Part shown: piece after piece, positions 11,052-19,685 of the stretch
Position numbering within the stretch: the stretch's first letter is position 1
Layout: every line of letters begins with the position of its first letter
DNA from: Saccharothrix espanaensis DSM 44229
Lineage (GTDB): Bacteria > Actinomycetota > Actinomycetes > Mycobacteriales > Pseudonocardiaceae
Assembly (NCBI RefSeq): GCF_000328705.1
Contig: NC_019673.1
Location: 806,001-870,000, forward strand
Direction: 5' to 3'
DNA: 64,000 nucleotides
Program-made: the position numbers and the translations under genes
The notes under the pieces: generated by a model
Database searches by the model: none
Told to the model about the DNA's origin: nothing
The model's input: only the letters and a program-made list of their open reading frames with translations

Positions 11052-11819
11052 TTACACAGCGCCCGCGTACTGGCTGATCCACGAGCGGAAGGCCGGGACG
11101 TCCATGTAGATCGACGGACCGGTCGCGCAGGTGGAGCTGCTGTTGCCGGCGCGGCTGGTGGCGCCGATCAGCTGCCACGCACCGCCGACCTGCTTGATCT
11201 GCGGGCCACCGGAGTCGCCGTAGCAGGCACCCGCGCGGCCGCCGGGGTTGCTGGTGCAGATCTCGTAGGAGCCGCTGATGCCCTGGCAGCTGCCGTCCGC
11301 CACGATCGACGTGTTCAGCTCCTGGAGGGTGACCGGAGCGCCACCGCAACCGCGCGGGGCGCAGGTCTGGCCCCAGCCGATGATGCGGGTGGCGGTGCCG
11401 GTCGCACCGGAGGCCGACGCCACCACGATCGGGGCCTGGGTCACGTTGGTGGCCAGGCGCACCAGCGCGATGTCGTAGCTCGGGTGCGTCACGACCTGCG
11501 CACCGGTGGCGACCGAGCCACCGCTGGAGCGGTTGGTCGTGCCGATCCGGGCGCGGATCGAGGAGGCCGAACGGCCCTGCACGCAGTGCTTGGCCGTCAC
11601 GACCCAGTTCGCCTTGATCAGCGAGCCGCCGCAGAAGTGGCTGCCCGAGGTGCTCTGCAGGGAGACCATGAACGAGTAGACCTGGGTCGCGTTGCCGCCA
11701 CCGACGATGTACGGCGTCACGCCGCCGTCCGTCGTCGGGGCCGCCGCCGCGCTACCGACGGTGGCGAGCGCGGCACCGGCCGCGACCGCGAAGGCGGTGA
11801 GCAGGGTACGAACCTTCAT
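11052..11819 (-). CDS. Secreted trypsin-fold serine protease (S1)
   Basis: A 255-residue precursor with a Sec signal peptide ending near SAAAA-P, a short propeptide, and the mature start at YIVGGG (about residue 37). The triad is His78 (VVTAKHC), Asp116 (DIALVRL) and Ser203 (CYGDSGGP). The residue at the base of the S1 pocket, six before the catalytic serine, is Gly197 where trypsins have Asp, so cleavage after Arg/Lys is not expected despite the overall similarity to Streptomyces trypsin. Three cysteine pairs appear present. Start ATG 11819 has GGAGAGG five bases upstream, better spaced than ATG 11822. It probably acts in extracellular protein digestion. Confidence 0.9.
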   Translation of the reverse strand: MKVRTLLTAFAVAAGAALATVGSAAAAPTTDGGVTPYIVGGGNATQVYSFMVSLQSTSGSHFCGGSLIKANWVVTAKHCVQGRSASSIRARIGTTNRSSGGSVATGAQVVTHPSYDIALVRLATNVTQAPIVVASASGATGTATRIIGWGQTCAPRGCGGAPVTLQELNTSIVADGSCQGISGSYEICTSNPGGRAGACYGDSGGPQIKQVGGAWQLIGATSRAGNSSSTCATGPSIYMDVPAFRSWISQYAGAV

Positions 11820-11938
11820 CATTTCCTCTCCGTGCCCGGAGCAGGGAGGCCAGGGCACGAATCGGAAACTAGGGACGTATGGCGCTCGGTGACTACAGCC
11901 GTTCGGCCGGTAACGACCCCTTGACTGTTAACAGATGG

Positions 11939-12994
11939 TTACGGGAGTGGGGGCAGCACGGGCTCGTCGGTGGGGTGCGGGTCGAAGTCGACCGAGGAGT
12001 ACTCGCGCAGTTTGGTCAGCCGGTGGAAGCCGTCGATCATCCGGACCGTGCCCGACTTGGACCGCATGACGATGGACTGGGTGGTGCACCCGCCCGCCCG
12101 GTAGTGCACCCCGCGCACCAGGTCACCGTCGGTGACGCCGGTCGCGCAGAAGAACACGTTGTCTCCCCTGACCAGGTCATTTGTGAGGAGCACTCGCTCC
12201 AGATCGTGACCGGCGTCGATCGCCTTCTGGCGCTCGTCGTCGTCCTTGGGCCACAGCCGGCCCTGGATCGCGCCGCCCATGCACTTGAGCGCCGCCGCCG
12301 CGATGATGCCCTCGGGCGTGCCGCCGATCCCGACGAGCAGGTCGATGCCGGTGTTCGGGCGGGCCGCCGAGATCGCGCCGGCCACGTCGCCGTCGGAGAT
12401 GAAGTGGATACGAGCGCCCGATTTCCGGACATCCGCCACCAGGGACTCGTGCCGCGGCCGGTCGAGGATGCACACCGTCACGTCGGAGACGTCGCTGTGC
12501 TTGGCCTTGGCCACCCGGCGGATGTTCTCGCCGATCGGCACCGTGATGTCGATGACGTCGGCCGCCTCCGGTCCCACGGCCAGCTTCTCCATGTAGAAGA
12601 CCGCCGACGGGTCGAACATCGCGCCCCGCTCGGCCACCGCGAGCACTGCCAGCGCGTTGGGCATGCCCTTGGCCATCAGCGTCGTGCCGTCGATCGGGTC
12701 CACCGCGACGTCGCAGTCCGGACCGTCGCCGTTGCCGACCTCCTCGCCGTTGTACAGCATGGGCGCCTCGTCCTTCTCGCCCTCGCCGATCACGACCACA
12801 CCGCGCATCGACACCGTGCCGATCAGCTTGCGCATCGCGTCGACGGCCGCGCCGTCGCCGCCGTTCTTGTCGCCGCGCCCCACCCACCGGCCCGCGGCCA
12901 TCGACGCGGCCTCGGTGACCCGGACGAGTTCGAGCGCGAGGTTCCGGTCGGGGGCTTCGCGACGACGCTCGGACGGGCTGCTGCTGGACACCAT
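11939..12994 (-). CDS. glpX: Class II fructose-1,6-bisphosphatase
   Basis: The 351-residue protein matches GlpX. The N-terminal part has [17 protein letters not shown], then metal-site segments [14 protein letters not shown] and [19 protein letters not shown], with Asp99/Asp102 among the metal ligands. It hydrolyses fructose-1,6-bisphosphate to fructose-6-phosphate, the committed step of gluconeogenesis in actinobacteria. It stands on the minus strand beside xseB, separated by 48 bp; the same neighbourhood is seen in mycobacteria, where glpX is close to the xse genes. Confidence 0.95.
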   Translation of the reverse strand: MVSSSSPSERRREAPDRNLALELVRVTEAASMAAGRWVGRGDKNGGDGAAVDAMRKLIGTVSMRGVVVIGEGEKDEAPMLYNGEEVGNGDGPDCDVAVDPIDGTTLMAKGMPNALAVLAVAERGAMFDPSAVFYMEKLAVGPEAADVIDITVPIGENIRRVAKAKHSDVSDVTVCILDRPRHESLVADVRKSGARIHFISDGDVAGAISAARPNTGIDLLVGIGGTPEGIIAAAALKCMGGAIQGRLWPKDDDERQKAIDAGHDLERVLLTNDLVRGDNVFFCATGVTDGDLVRGVHYRAGGCTTQSIVMRSKSGTVRMIDGFHRLTKLREYSSVDFDPHPTDEPVLPPLP

Positions 12995-13042
12995 GACGTT
13001 CCTCCTGCGATTACCGGCCGGTAGACCAATCCTCGCACGGTG

Positions 13043-13252
13043 TCAGGCGTCGGCCACGTCCTCCTCGGTCACAGCGAGTGCTTGATCGATCCGTTCCCGG
13101 GCCCCCGCGAGCTGCCGCTCACAGGTCTTCGCGAGCGCTTCGCCGCGTTCCCACAACGCCAGCGACTCCTCCAGCGACAGGCCGCCCGCCTCCAGCCTGC
13201 GGACCACCTCCACCAGTTCGTCCCTGGCCTCCTCGTAGCCCGGCTCGCTCAC
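13043..13252 (-). CDS. xseB: Exodeoxyribonuclease VII small subunit
   Basis: A 69-residue protein of the usual XseB size: [37 protein letters not shown] is the family core, two helices and a turn. It binds the large subunit in many copies to make exonuclease VII, which degrades single-stranded DNA from both ends. It is third in the operon xseA-13656-xseB, its ATG overlapping the upstream stop by four bases (13249-13252), so translation is probably coupled. Confidence 0.93.
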   Translation of the reverse strand: MSEPGYEEARDELVEVVRRLEAGGLSLEESLALWERGEALAKTCERQLAGARERIDQALAVTEEDVADA

Positions 13253-13656
13253 CTGGACAGCTTCCCCAATCGGTTCTGGACGTGCACCACGACGGTCGCC
13301 ACGGCCTGGTCGTAGCCGACGAACGCCTCCGCGAACTCGGCACCGTCACCTTCCCGCACCGCGTCGTCGATGCGGCGCTCGGCCGCCACGACGCGCCGCC
13401 GGTGCACCGAGCCGTGCGACAGCCACCAGCGCACCCCGGCGTAGGCGGAGGTCGCCTCGGACAGGGCGTGCAGCCGGTCGAGCAGCACCTGGCCGCCGGA
13501 CGTGCAGCCCGCCACCAGGGACAGCCAGCAGTCCGCCGCGGCGCGGTCCGCGGCCTCCGCCCGGTCACGCACCGTGCGCGCGCCGTCGTCGTCCGCGTTG
13601 CCGGCGGCGACCATCGTCAAGGGCAGGAACGTGGGTTCACGTGCCGGATTCGGCAC
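13249..13656 (-). CDS. Conserved hypothetical protein between xseA and xseB
   Basis: A 135-residue protein of unknown function. The predicted start is GTG 13656, five bases after AGGAGG and 20 bases inside the end of xseA. It has no signal peptide or membrane segment, and looks helical: [56 protein letters not shown]. Its insertion between the two exonuclease VII subunits is not the mycobacterial arrangement (xseA directly followed by xseB), so it may be lineage-specific. A role with exonuclease VII is suggested only by position. Confidence 0.7.
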   Translation of the reverse strand: MPNPAREPTFLPLTMVAAGNADDDGARTVRDRAEAADRAAADCWLSLVAGCTSGGQVLLDRLHALSEATSAYAGVRWWLSHGSVHRRRVVAAERRIDDAVREGDGAEFAEAFVGYDQAVATVVVHVQNRLGKLSR

Positions 13657-14890
13657 CACCGCCTCCTTCCTCGGCTTCCCGGACGACCGCGTGCACCGCG
13701 CCGTCCGCGACCCGCACCCGCAGGTGGGAGCCGGCCGGCGCGTCGGAGACCGACCGGAGCACCCCGTCCACCCCGTCGGGGGTGACGAGCTGCACCACGG
13801 CGTACCCACGGGCCAGCGTGGCGGCCGGTCCGAGGGTCGTCAAGCGGGCGGTGGTCGCGATCAACCCGGACCGCTCTGAATCGAGTCTGTTCCGGATCGC
13901 CCGCCGACCCCGCTCGCGCCACTGGTCCACGTCCTGCGCCCGCCGCTCCAGCGGGCCGTGCGGGTCGGAAAGCGCAGGTCGGGTGCGCAACGCGGTGAGC
14001 AGCTTGCGCTCCCGGTCCACCCAGCCGTGCAGCGCGCGCCGGCTGCGGTCGCGCAACTGCCGGACCTTCTGCGTTTCCTCCGCCACATCGGGCACGACCC
14101 GCTTGCCCGCGTCGGTCGGCGTCGAGCAGCGCAGGTCGGCCACGTGGTCCACCAGCGGGCTGTCCGGCTCGTGCCCGATCGCCGAGAGCACCGGCGTGCG
14201 GGCCTGCGACACCGCCCGGCACAGCGCCTCGTCGGAGAACGGCAGCAGGTCCTCCACGCTGCCGCCGCCGCGGGCCAGCACGATCACGTCCACCTCGGGG
14301 TCGCGGTCCAGTGTCGACAGTGCGGTGAGGATCTGCGGCACCGCCGGCGGCCCTTGCACCGCAACGGTGATCACCCGGAACCGCGCGCCCGGCCAGCGGT
14401 TGCGGGCGTTGGTCAGCACGTCCCGCTCGGCCGCCGACGCGCGCCCGGTGATCAGCCCGATCTTGTTCGGCAGGAACGGCGGCCGGCGCTTGCGCCGCGG
14501 GTCGAACAGGCCCTCGGCGGCCAGCAGCTTCTTCAGCCGCTCGATGCGGGCCAGCAGCTCGCCGATGCCGACCGCGCGGATCTCGTCCACGCGCAGGCTC
14601 AACGTGCCCCGGTTCGGGAAGAAGTTGGGCTTGCCGTGCACCACGACCCGGCTGCCCTCGGTGAGCTGGAGGTCGCGGACCAGGTTCACCGGAGCGGTCA
14701 GCGTCATGGACATGTCCACCGACGGGTCGCGCAGGGTCAGGAACGCGGTGGCCGTGCCGGGGCGCGCGCTGAGCTGCGTGACCTGGCCCTCCACCCACAC
14801 GTCGCCCAGGCGGTTGATCCAGTCGAAGATCTTGCGCGCGACCGTGCGGACCGGCCAGGGGTTCTCGGGGCTGGACTTCTCGTCAGTCAC
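13637..14890 (-). CDS. xseA: Exodeoxyribonuclease VII large subunit
   Basis: A 417-residue XseA. It has an N-terminal OB fold ([32 protein letters not shown], about 24-55) and the catalytic core with [46 protein letters not shown] and [18 protein letters not shown] helical, Arg-rich segment then leads to the C-terminal [10 protein letters not shown] strand. It is first in the xseA-hypothetical-xseB operon and 25 bp downstream of the Rv1109c-like gene. The start is taken at [14 protein letters not shown], matching family length. Confidence 0.95.
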   Translation of the reverse strand: MTDEKSSPENPWPVRTVARKIFDWINRLGDVWVEGQVTQLSARPGTATAFLTLRDPSVDMSMTLTAPVNLVRDLQLTEGSRVVVHGKPNFFPNRGTLSLRVDEIRAVGIGELLARIERLKKLLAAEGLFDPRRKRRPPFLPNKIGLITGRASAAERDVLTNARNRWPGARFRVITVAVQGPPAVPQILTALSTLDRDPEVDVIVLARGGGSVEDLLPFSDEALCRAVSQARTPVLSAIGHEPDSPLVDHVADLRCSTPTDAGKRVVPDVAEETQKVRQLRDRSRRALHGWVDRERKLLTALRTRPALSDPHGPLERRAQDVDQWRERGRRAIRNRLDSERSGLIATTARLTTLGPAATLARGYAVVQLVTPDGVDGVLRSVSDAPAGSHLRVRVADGAVHAVVREAEEGGGGAESGT

Positions 14891-14915
14891 GGGGTGTCGG
14901 TGCTCGCTTCTTCGA

Positions 14916-15425
14916 TCACGGGTGGACGTCGAGGTTCGCGATGCGCCGGGCCAGCATGCCGGTGAACTCGGGCCGGGCCGCGTGGGTGCGCTCGTGCGCG
15001 AGCAGCTGCTCCAGGTCCTCGGCGGACAGCGTGCGCAGGCGGGCCCGCAACTGCGGCAGGGTCAGCTCGTCGTAGTCCGGCAGCACGGCGGGCGGCGCGG
15101 TCTGCTCGTCGGCGGCCAGCGCGTGCTCCTCCGCCTCCCACGGGTCCTCGTCGCCCTCACCAGGGGTTTCCTCGTCGGGGTCGCCGTCCTCGTCGAACGT
15201 GGCCCACTCGGGTTCCTCCTCGGCCGGCCGCAGCCCGGACAGCGCGTCGTCGCCCTTGATTGCGAGTTCCGTCACCTGCTGCTGGATGCGCATCGACAGT
15301 TGCAGCGCCTCGCTGACCACGGTCACCGGCAGCCCCGCGAGCTGCTGCGGTAGCTTCCTGGCCTGCTCGACGGCGGTGACCGCCAGTCCCGCGGCGAGGC
15401 GGACGGGCAGCGGAAGTGGCTTCAT
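14916..15425 (-). CDS. Rv1109c-like, lipid-droplet-associated-type hypothetical protein
   Basis: A 169-residue protein. An amphipathic N-terminal helix region ([31 protein letters not shown]) is followed by a strongly acidic middle (about 70-105, rich in Glu/Asp) and a helical C-terminus ([33 protein letters not shown]). The position between xseA and divergent ispH equals that of Rv1109c in M. tuberculosis; homologues are commonly labelled lipid-droplet-associated protein. The amphipathic N-terminus fits binding to a lipid surface, but function is not demonstrated. Confidence 0.72.
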   Translation of the reverse strand: MKPLPLPVRLAAGLAVTAVEQARKLPQQLAGLPVTVVSEALQLSMRIQQQVTELAIKGDDALSGLRPAEEEPEWATFDEDGDPDEETPGEGDEDPWEAEEHALAADEQTAPPAVLPDYDELTLPQLRARLRTLSAEDLEQLLAHERTHAARPEFTGMLARRIANLDVHP

Positions 15426-15477
15426 GCCCTCTAGCCTGCCGCAGTCGGGCGGCGGATGCCTACCTCCGGCGCGCCCG

Positions 15478-15483
15478 TACCCT
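15478..15483 (+). promoter_or_regulatory. -10 box of ispH (leaderless start)
   Basis: TACCCT ends six bases before the ATG at 15490, which places the expected transcription start at or next to the start codon. No Shine-Dalgarno sequence is present, so a leaderless mRNA is likely. Confidence 0.65.
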
Positions 15484-15489
15484 GGTGAC

Positions 15490-16434
15490 ATGGACAAGCG
15501 AGTGCTCCTGGCCAAGCCGCGCGGCTACTGCGCCGGTGTGGACCGTGCGGTCGTCACCGTCGAGAAGGCGCTCGAGCAGTACGGCGCCCCGGTGTACGTG
15601 CGCAAGGAGATCGTCCACAACAAGCACGTGGTGGAGACCTTGTCCCGGCGTGGCGCGATCTTCGTCAACGAGACCGACGAGGTGCCCGAGGGCGCGCTCG
15701 TGGTGTTCTCCGCGCACGGCGTGTCGCCGATGGTGCACCAGGAGGCGGCAGACCGTCAGCTGCGCACCATCGACGCGACGTGCCCGCTGGTGACCAAGGT
15801 CCACAACGAGGCCAAGCGCTTCGCGCGCGAGGACTACGACATCCTGCTGATCGGCCACGAAGGACACGAAGAGGTCGAGGGCACCGCCGGCGAGGCCCCC
15901 GAGCACATCCAGCTCGTGGACACCGCGCAGGACGTGGACAAGGTCGTCGTGCGCGATCCGTCCAAGGTGGTCTGGCTCTCCCAGACGACGCTGTCGGTGG
16001 ACGAGACCATGATCCGGGTCCGGCAGCTCCAGGAGCGGTTCCCGGACTTGCAGGAGCCGCCGTCCGACGACATCTGCTACGCCACGTCCAACCGGCAGAC
16101 CGCGGTGAAGACGATGGCCCCGGAGTGCGACCTGGTGCTCGTGGTCGGCTCGAAGAACTCGTCGAACTCGGTGCGCCTGGTCGAGGTCGCGTTGCAGGCG
16201 GGCGCGCGGGCGTCCTACCTGGTCGACTACGCGAACGAGGTCGACCCGGCGTGGCTGGAGGGCGTGACGACGGTCGGCGTGACCTCGGGCGCGTCGGTGC
16301 CGGACATCCTGGTGATGGAGCTGCTGGAGTTCCTGGCCGGGCACGGCTACGGCGACGTCGAGGAGATCACCACGGCGAACGAGAAGATCGCCTTCGCCCT
16401 GCCCCGCGAACTCCGCAAGGACATGGTGCGCTGA
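15490..16434 (+). CDS. ispH: 4-hydroxy-3-methylbut-2-enyl diphosphate reductase
   Basis: The 314-residue IspH/LytB performs the last step of the MEP isoprenoid pathway, reducing HMBPP to IPP and DMAPP with a [4Fe-4S] cluster. The three cluster cysteines are Cys14 ([12 protein letters not shown]), Cys98 (DATCPLV) and Cys196 ([11 protein letters not shown]). Other conserved parts are [21 protein letters not shown] and VGSKNSSNS. It is divergent from the Rv1109c-like gene. The start is ATG 15490, just after a -10-like TACCCT. A strong hairpin follows the stop. Confidence 0.96.
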   Translation: MDKRVLLAKPRGYCAGVDRAVVTVEKALEQYGAPVYVRKEIVHNKHVVETLSRRGAIFVNETDEVPEGALVVFSAHGVSPMVHQEAADRQLRTIDATCPLVTKVHNEAKRFAREDYDILLIGHEGHEEVEGTAGEAPEHIQLVDTAQDVDKVVVRDPSKVVWLSQTTLSVDETMIRVRQLQERFPDLQEPPSDDICYATSNRQTAVKTMAPECDLVLVVGSKNSSNSVRLVEVALQAGARASYLVDYANEVDPAWLEGVTTVGVTSGASVPDILVMELLEFLAGHGYGDVEEITTANEKIAFALPRELRKDMVR

Positions 16435-16446
16435 CGCGCCGAACGT

Positions 16447-16476
16447 GAAAGGCCCCCGTCGAGGCGGGGGCCTTTC
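16447..16476 (+). terminator. ispH: Rho-independent-type terminator of ispH
   Basis: GAAAGGCCCCCG and CGGGGGCCTTTC form a perfect 12-bp stem with a six-base loop, starting 12 bp after the ispH stop codon. The stem arm carries a TTT. Confidence 0.9.
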
Positions 16477-16576
16477 GCACTGTCCCGGCTGTCCCGCTGC
16501 CGCCTGGGGTGACGTGGTCCGTGCCGCAGCAGGGCCTGGTTCACTCGCAGGGGGTCGGTAGGCGGTGCTGCGGGAG

Positions 16577-16692
16577 ACGGCTCGCCGCGAGGGTGGTCTC
16601 CGGCGCGTGGCTGTGGTTGGTGTCGCAGGAGGGCTGACACGCTCGCAGGCGGCGCTGCACGGCTCGCCGTGAGGGTGGTCTTCGGCGCGTGG
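16577..16692. repeat. 34-bp imperfect direct repeat, period 82 bp
   Basis: The 34 bases from 16577 (beginning ACGGCTCGCC) recur at 16659-16692 with two mismatches. The flanking sequence (CTCGCAGG, GGCGCTGC) is also partly repeated, so the spacer downstream of ispH is an old tandem duplication of an about 82-bp unit. No coding function is seen. Confidence 0.85.
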
Positions 16693-16722
16693 TCGGGTGC
16701 GGTCGCAACGGTGTGGCTCGAG

Positions 16723-17469
16723 TCAGCTCTCGTCGCGGGGGCGGGGCCGGCGCTGCGGGGGGCGGCCGGGCTCGCCGGCTTCGCGGGGGCGGCGCGGGCG
16801 GTCGCCGGACTGCGGGCGGGGGCGCTTGGGGCGGTCCTCGCCGGCCGGTGCGGGCTTGCGGCGCGGGCGGGCGTCCTCGTCGCGCGGGGCGGGCTCGCGG
16901 TCGCGGGCGGCGCTCTCACGGGGTCGCTTGGGGCGCTCCTCGGCGGGCGCAGGCTTGCGCTTGGCCGCTCGGCCCTCGACCTTCGCCTCGCGGATCTCGT
17001 CCTTGGTGGGCCGGTTCGGGTCCTTCTGGGTGGTCACCCGCACGATCCCGAGGATCACCGTGCACGCCGTGGTGATCGCCATCGCCGGGAAACCGTCGAT
17101 CAGCGGTTTGCCCAGGTTCAGGCCGATGGCCGCCAGCCCGCCGGACGGGAAGCCCTGGGTGAGCACCACCACCAGCGGCACCACGAGGGCCAGGACCAGC
17201 GGCGGCTGCACGACCGGCCCGAACATCGACCGGCGCTCCACGAACACCACCGCGCCCACCGCGCCCAGGAAGAACGTGATGGCGAACACCCAGCCCACGG
17301 TCTTCTCGGTCGAGCTCACGTCGATGTACGTACCCACGATGGCCAGCACGAACGTGCCGAGCACGGCCGCCCACCAGGGCAGGCCGCGGAAGGTGCCGAA
17401 GAGGGCGCGGTCGTTCCAGCGGACGGGGTCGAGTTCCTCGTCCTCCGGCTCGCGCGTTGCAGCGGTCAC
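16723..17469 (-). CDS. Four-helix membrane protein with basic Arg/Pro-rich tail (DUF6542-like)
   Basis: A 248-residue protein. After a short cytoplasmic N-terminus come four hydrophobic segments (about 30-130), then a tail of over 100 residues made of Lys/Arg/Pro/Glu-rich repeats of the type APAEERPKRPRE and APAGEDRPKRPRP. The arrangement and place next to ispH match a conserved actinobacterial family (DUF6542; Rv1111c position). GTG 17469 is chosen because GAGGAG lies five bases upstream; ATG 17502 lacks a site. The basic tail could contact nucleic acid or membrane phosphates. Function unknown. Confidence 0.72.
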   Translation of the reverse strand: MTAATREPEDEELDPVRWNDRALFGTFRGLPWWAAVLGTFVLAIVGTYIDVSSTEKTVGWVFAITFFLGAVGAVVFVERRSMFGPVVQPPLVLALVVPLVVVLTQGFPSGGLAAIGLNLGKPLIDGFPAMAITTACTVILGIVRVTTQKDPNRPTKDEIREAKVEGRAAKRKPAPAEERPKRPRESAARDREPAPRDEDARPRRKPAPAGEDRPKRPRPQSGDRPRRPREAGEPGRPPQRRPRPRDES

Positions 17470-17510
17470 GCCCACTCCTCGTTCGGCTTCGACTCCGGCC
17501 ACACACTCTA

Positions 17511-18446
17511 TTACGCCTCGCGGGCGTCCAAGGGTGCACTGACGCCCTCATCGGTTCGCCGGACGAACGCGATGGGCGTCGGGCTGGACGACGCAGCCGT
17601 CAACGGCTCCACCGCCGCGCGGAAGCCCTCCAACGCGTCCAGCTCACGTCGACGCGCCGACAGGAACCGCTGGAGGTGCGTGCTGGACAGGTTCACGGCG
17701 TCGATGGCGCTGTCCGCCGCACGGTGCGCACGGGACGCCTGTGCGCGCACCTGCTCCACGTCGTCGGCCAGCGCGCGGTCGGTCACCGCGAACATCGCGG
17801 CCGACGCGATCACCGCGAACCCGGTCGGCCCGCACAGGAACACCCGGCGGTCGAGCAGCCACCGCAGCAGCTCGGGGTCGGTGTCCAGCGCGGCGACGAC
17901 CGCGCCGTCGTTGGGCACGAACATGATCGTCCCGTAGATCGCGTCCGCCCAGCGCTGGTAGCCCTTGCCCGCGAGTTCGGCGGCCCTTGACCGGATGTTG
18001 CGCACGTGCACGCGCAGCGCGTCGGCCCGCTCGGTGGGGTCGTCGGTCTCCACGGCCTCCGCCCAGGTCGCCATGCTCATCTTCGCGTCCACGGGCACCT
18101 GGCGGCCGCCGCCGACGTCGAGCACCAGGTCGGGCCGCACCGAGCCGCCGCCGGCGACGTCGACCTGGAGCCGGAAGTGCACGCCTTCGCGCAGCCCGAG
18201 CGCCCGCGCGGTCTCCACCAGCACCTGTTCGCCCAGCTCACCGCGCCCGCTGACCGACGAGAACGCCACCTCGTAGCGTTGCAGCGCGACCCGGGTCGCG
18301 TCGCCGCGCTCCCGTTCCCGCTGCACGGCCGCGAGCGCGGCGTCGACCCGCCGGACCCCGTCCTGGTAGAGCCGCCACAGGAACACCAGGGCACCGGCGA
18401 GCAGGAGCGCGACGACCACCGCCGCCGTGCTGAGGACCTCCGTCAT
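17511..18446 (-). CDS. rmuC: DNA recombination protein RmuC
   Basis: A 311-residue RmuC. It has one N-terminal membrane segment (TAAVVVALLLAGALVFLWRLYQ), a short coiled-coil-prone stretch, then the RmuC nuclease-like domain. That domain includes LVLDVGGGRQVPVDAKMSM, ELAGKGYQRWADAIYGTIMFVPNDGAV and VFLCGPTGFAVIASAAMF. It is shorter than E. coli RmuC, mainly by loss of the coiled coil, as is common in actinobacteria. It limits rearrangements at inverted repeats. It is divergent from sbcD, whose product also deals with hairpins. Confidence 0.9.
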   Translation of the reverse strand: MTEVLSTAAVVVALLLAGALVFLWRLYQDGVRRVDAALAAVQRERERGDATRVALQRYEVAFSSVSGRGELGEQVLVETARALGLREGVHFRLQVDVAGGGSVRPDLVLDVGGGRQVPVDAKMSMATWAEAVETDDPTERADALRVHVRNIRSRAAELAGKGYQRWADAIYGTIMFVPNDGAVVAALDTDPELLRWLLDRRVFLCGPTGFAVIASAAMFAVTDRALADDVEQVRAQASRAHRAADSAIDAVNLSSTHLQRFLSARRRELDALEGFRAAVEPLTAASSSPTPIAFVRRTDEGVSAPLDAREA

Positions 18447-18531
18447 GTCCCGATCATCGCGCACGTCGACCCGATCACACGTTCGAGCGACACGCCGAGT
18501 CGGATGGCGGGGTTTGGTCGGTGATCGCCCC

Positions 18532-18537
18532 TAGCGT
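18532..18537 (+). promoter_or_regulatory. -10 box of sbcD (leaderless start)
   Basis: TAGCGT ends eight bases before the sbcD ATG at 18546, consistent with transcription starting at the start codon. No ribosome-binding site is visible. Confidence 0.55.
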
Positions 18538-18545
18538 GGTCGGTC

Positions 18546-19685
18546 ATGAGGTTGCTGCACACGTCCGACTGGCACGTGGGACGCACGTTCCACGGCCGTG
18601 ACCTGCTCGTGGAGCAGGAAGCGGTGCTGGGCGGGCTGGCCGACCTCGTGTCCGACGAGAAGGTCGACGTGGTGGCGGTCTCCGGCGACCTGTTCGACCG
18701 GGCGGTGCCCAACCCGGAGGCGGTCGCGGTGTGCGCGCGGGTGCTGGAGCGCGTCCGCTCGGCCGGCGCGCGGGTGGTGATCACGCCCGGCAACCACGAC
18801 TCGGCGGCCCGGCTGGGCCTGTTCGGCGGGTTCGCCGCAGCCGGCGGGCTGCACCTGAGGACCAAGGTCGCCGAGCTGCACCAGCCGGTGCTGCTGGCCG
18901 ACGCGCACGGGCCGGTCGCGGTGTACGGCATCCCGTTCCTGGAGCCGGACACGGCGCGGCACGCGCTGGGCGTCGAGGCGCGCGGGCACGCGGCCGTGCT
19001 GACCGAGGCGATGCGGCGGGTGCGGGCCGACCTGGCGGCGCGCGGCGGGCGTTCGGTGGTGCTGGCGCACGCGTTCGTGACCGGCGGCGAGCCGTGCGAG
19101 TCGGAGCGGACCATCGCGGTGGGCGGCGTGCAGGACGTGCCGGGCGCGGTGTTCGACGGCATCGACTACGTGGCCCTGGGGCACCTGCACGGGCAGCAGA
19201 CGCTGGCCGAGCACCTGCGCTACTCGGGCAGCCCGGTGGCGTACTCGTTCTCCGAGGCGCGGCACGTGAAGTCGGTGTGGCTGGCGGAGTTGGACGCCTC
19301 CGGGCTGTCCGGGGTGGAGCGCCGGCTGCTGCCGGTGCCGCGCGAGCTGTCCGCGCTGTCCGGCGAGCTGGAGGACCTGGTGCTGGACCCGGCGCACACG
19401 CCGGTGGAGGAGCACTTCCTGTCCGTCGTGCTGACCGACCGGGTGCGGCCGCTGGACGCGTTGCGGCGCTTGCAGGTCCGGTTCCCGCACGCGGTGCGCG
19501 TGGAGTGGCGTCCGGAGGGCGGGCGCGACACCGAGCTGCGGTTCGCCGAACGGGTGCGCGGGCGCAGCGACGAGGAGATCGCCTGCTGCTTCCTGGAGGA
19601 CGTGCGCGGCGAGCCGCCCGCCGGACGTGAGCTGGAGTTGTTGCGGGAAGCGATCTCGGCCGCCGCGCGCGAGGGGGATTCGTGA
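18546..19685 (+). CDS. sbcD: Exonuclease SbcD (Mre11-type nuclease subunit)
   Basis: The 379-residue calcineurin-like nuclease has the five metal motifs in order: HTSDWHVGR (Asp8, His10), VSGDLFDRAVP, TPGNHDS, VLAHAFVTGG and ALGHLHGQQ. The C-terminal capping domain includes SGSPVAYSFSEARHVKSVWLAEL. With SbcC it opens DNA hairpins and trims blocked ends. The sbcC GTG overlaps this stop by four bases (19682-19685), a coupled two-gene operon. Confidence 0.95.
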   Translation: MRLLHTSDWHVGRTFHGRDLLVEQEAVLGGLADLVSDEKVDVVAVSGDLFDRAVPNPEAVAVCARVLERVRSAGARVVITPGNHDSAARLGLFGGFAAAGGLHLRTKVAELHQPVLLADAHGPVAVYGIPFLEPDTARHALGVEARGHAAVLTEAMRRVRADLAARGGRSVVLAHAFVTGGEPCESERTIAVGGVQDVPGAVFDGIDYVALGHLHGQQTLAEHLRYSGSPVAYSFSEARHVKSVWLAELDASGLSGVERRLLPVPRELSALSGELEDLVLDPAHTPVEEHFLSVVLTDRVRPLDALRRLQVRFPHAVRVEWRPEGGRDTELRFAERVRGRSDEEIACCFLEDVRGEPPAGRELELLREAISAAAREGDS

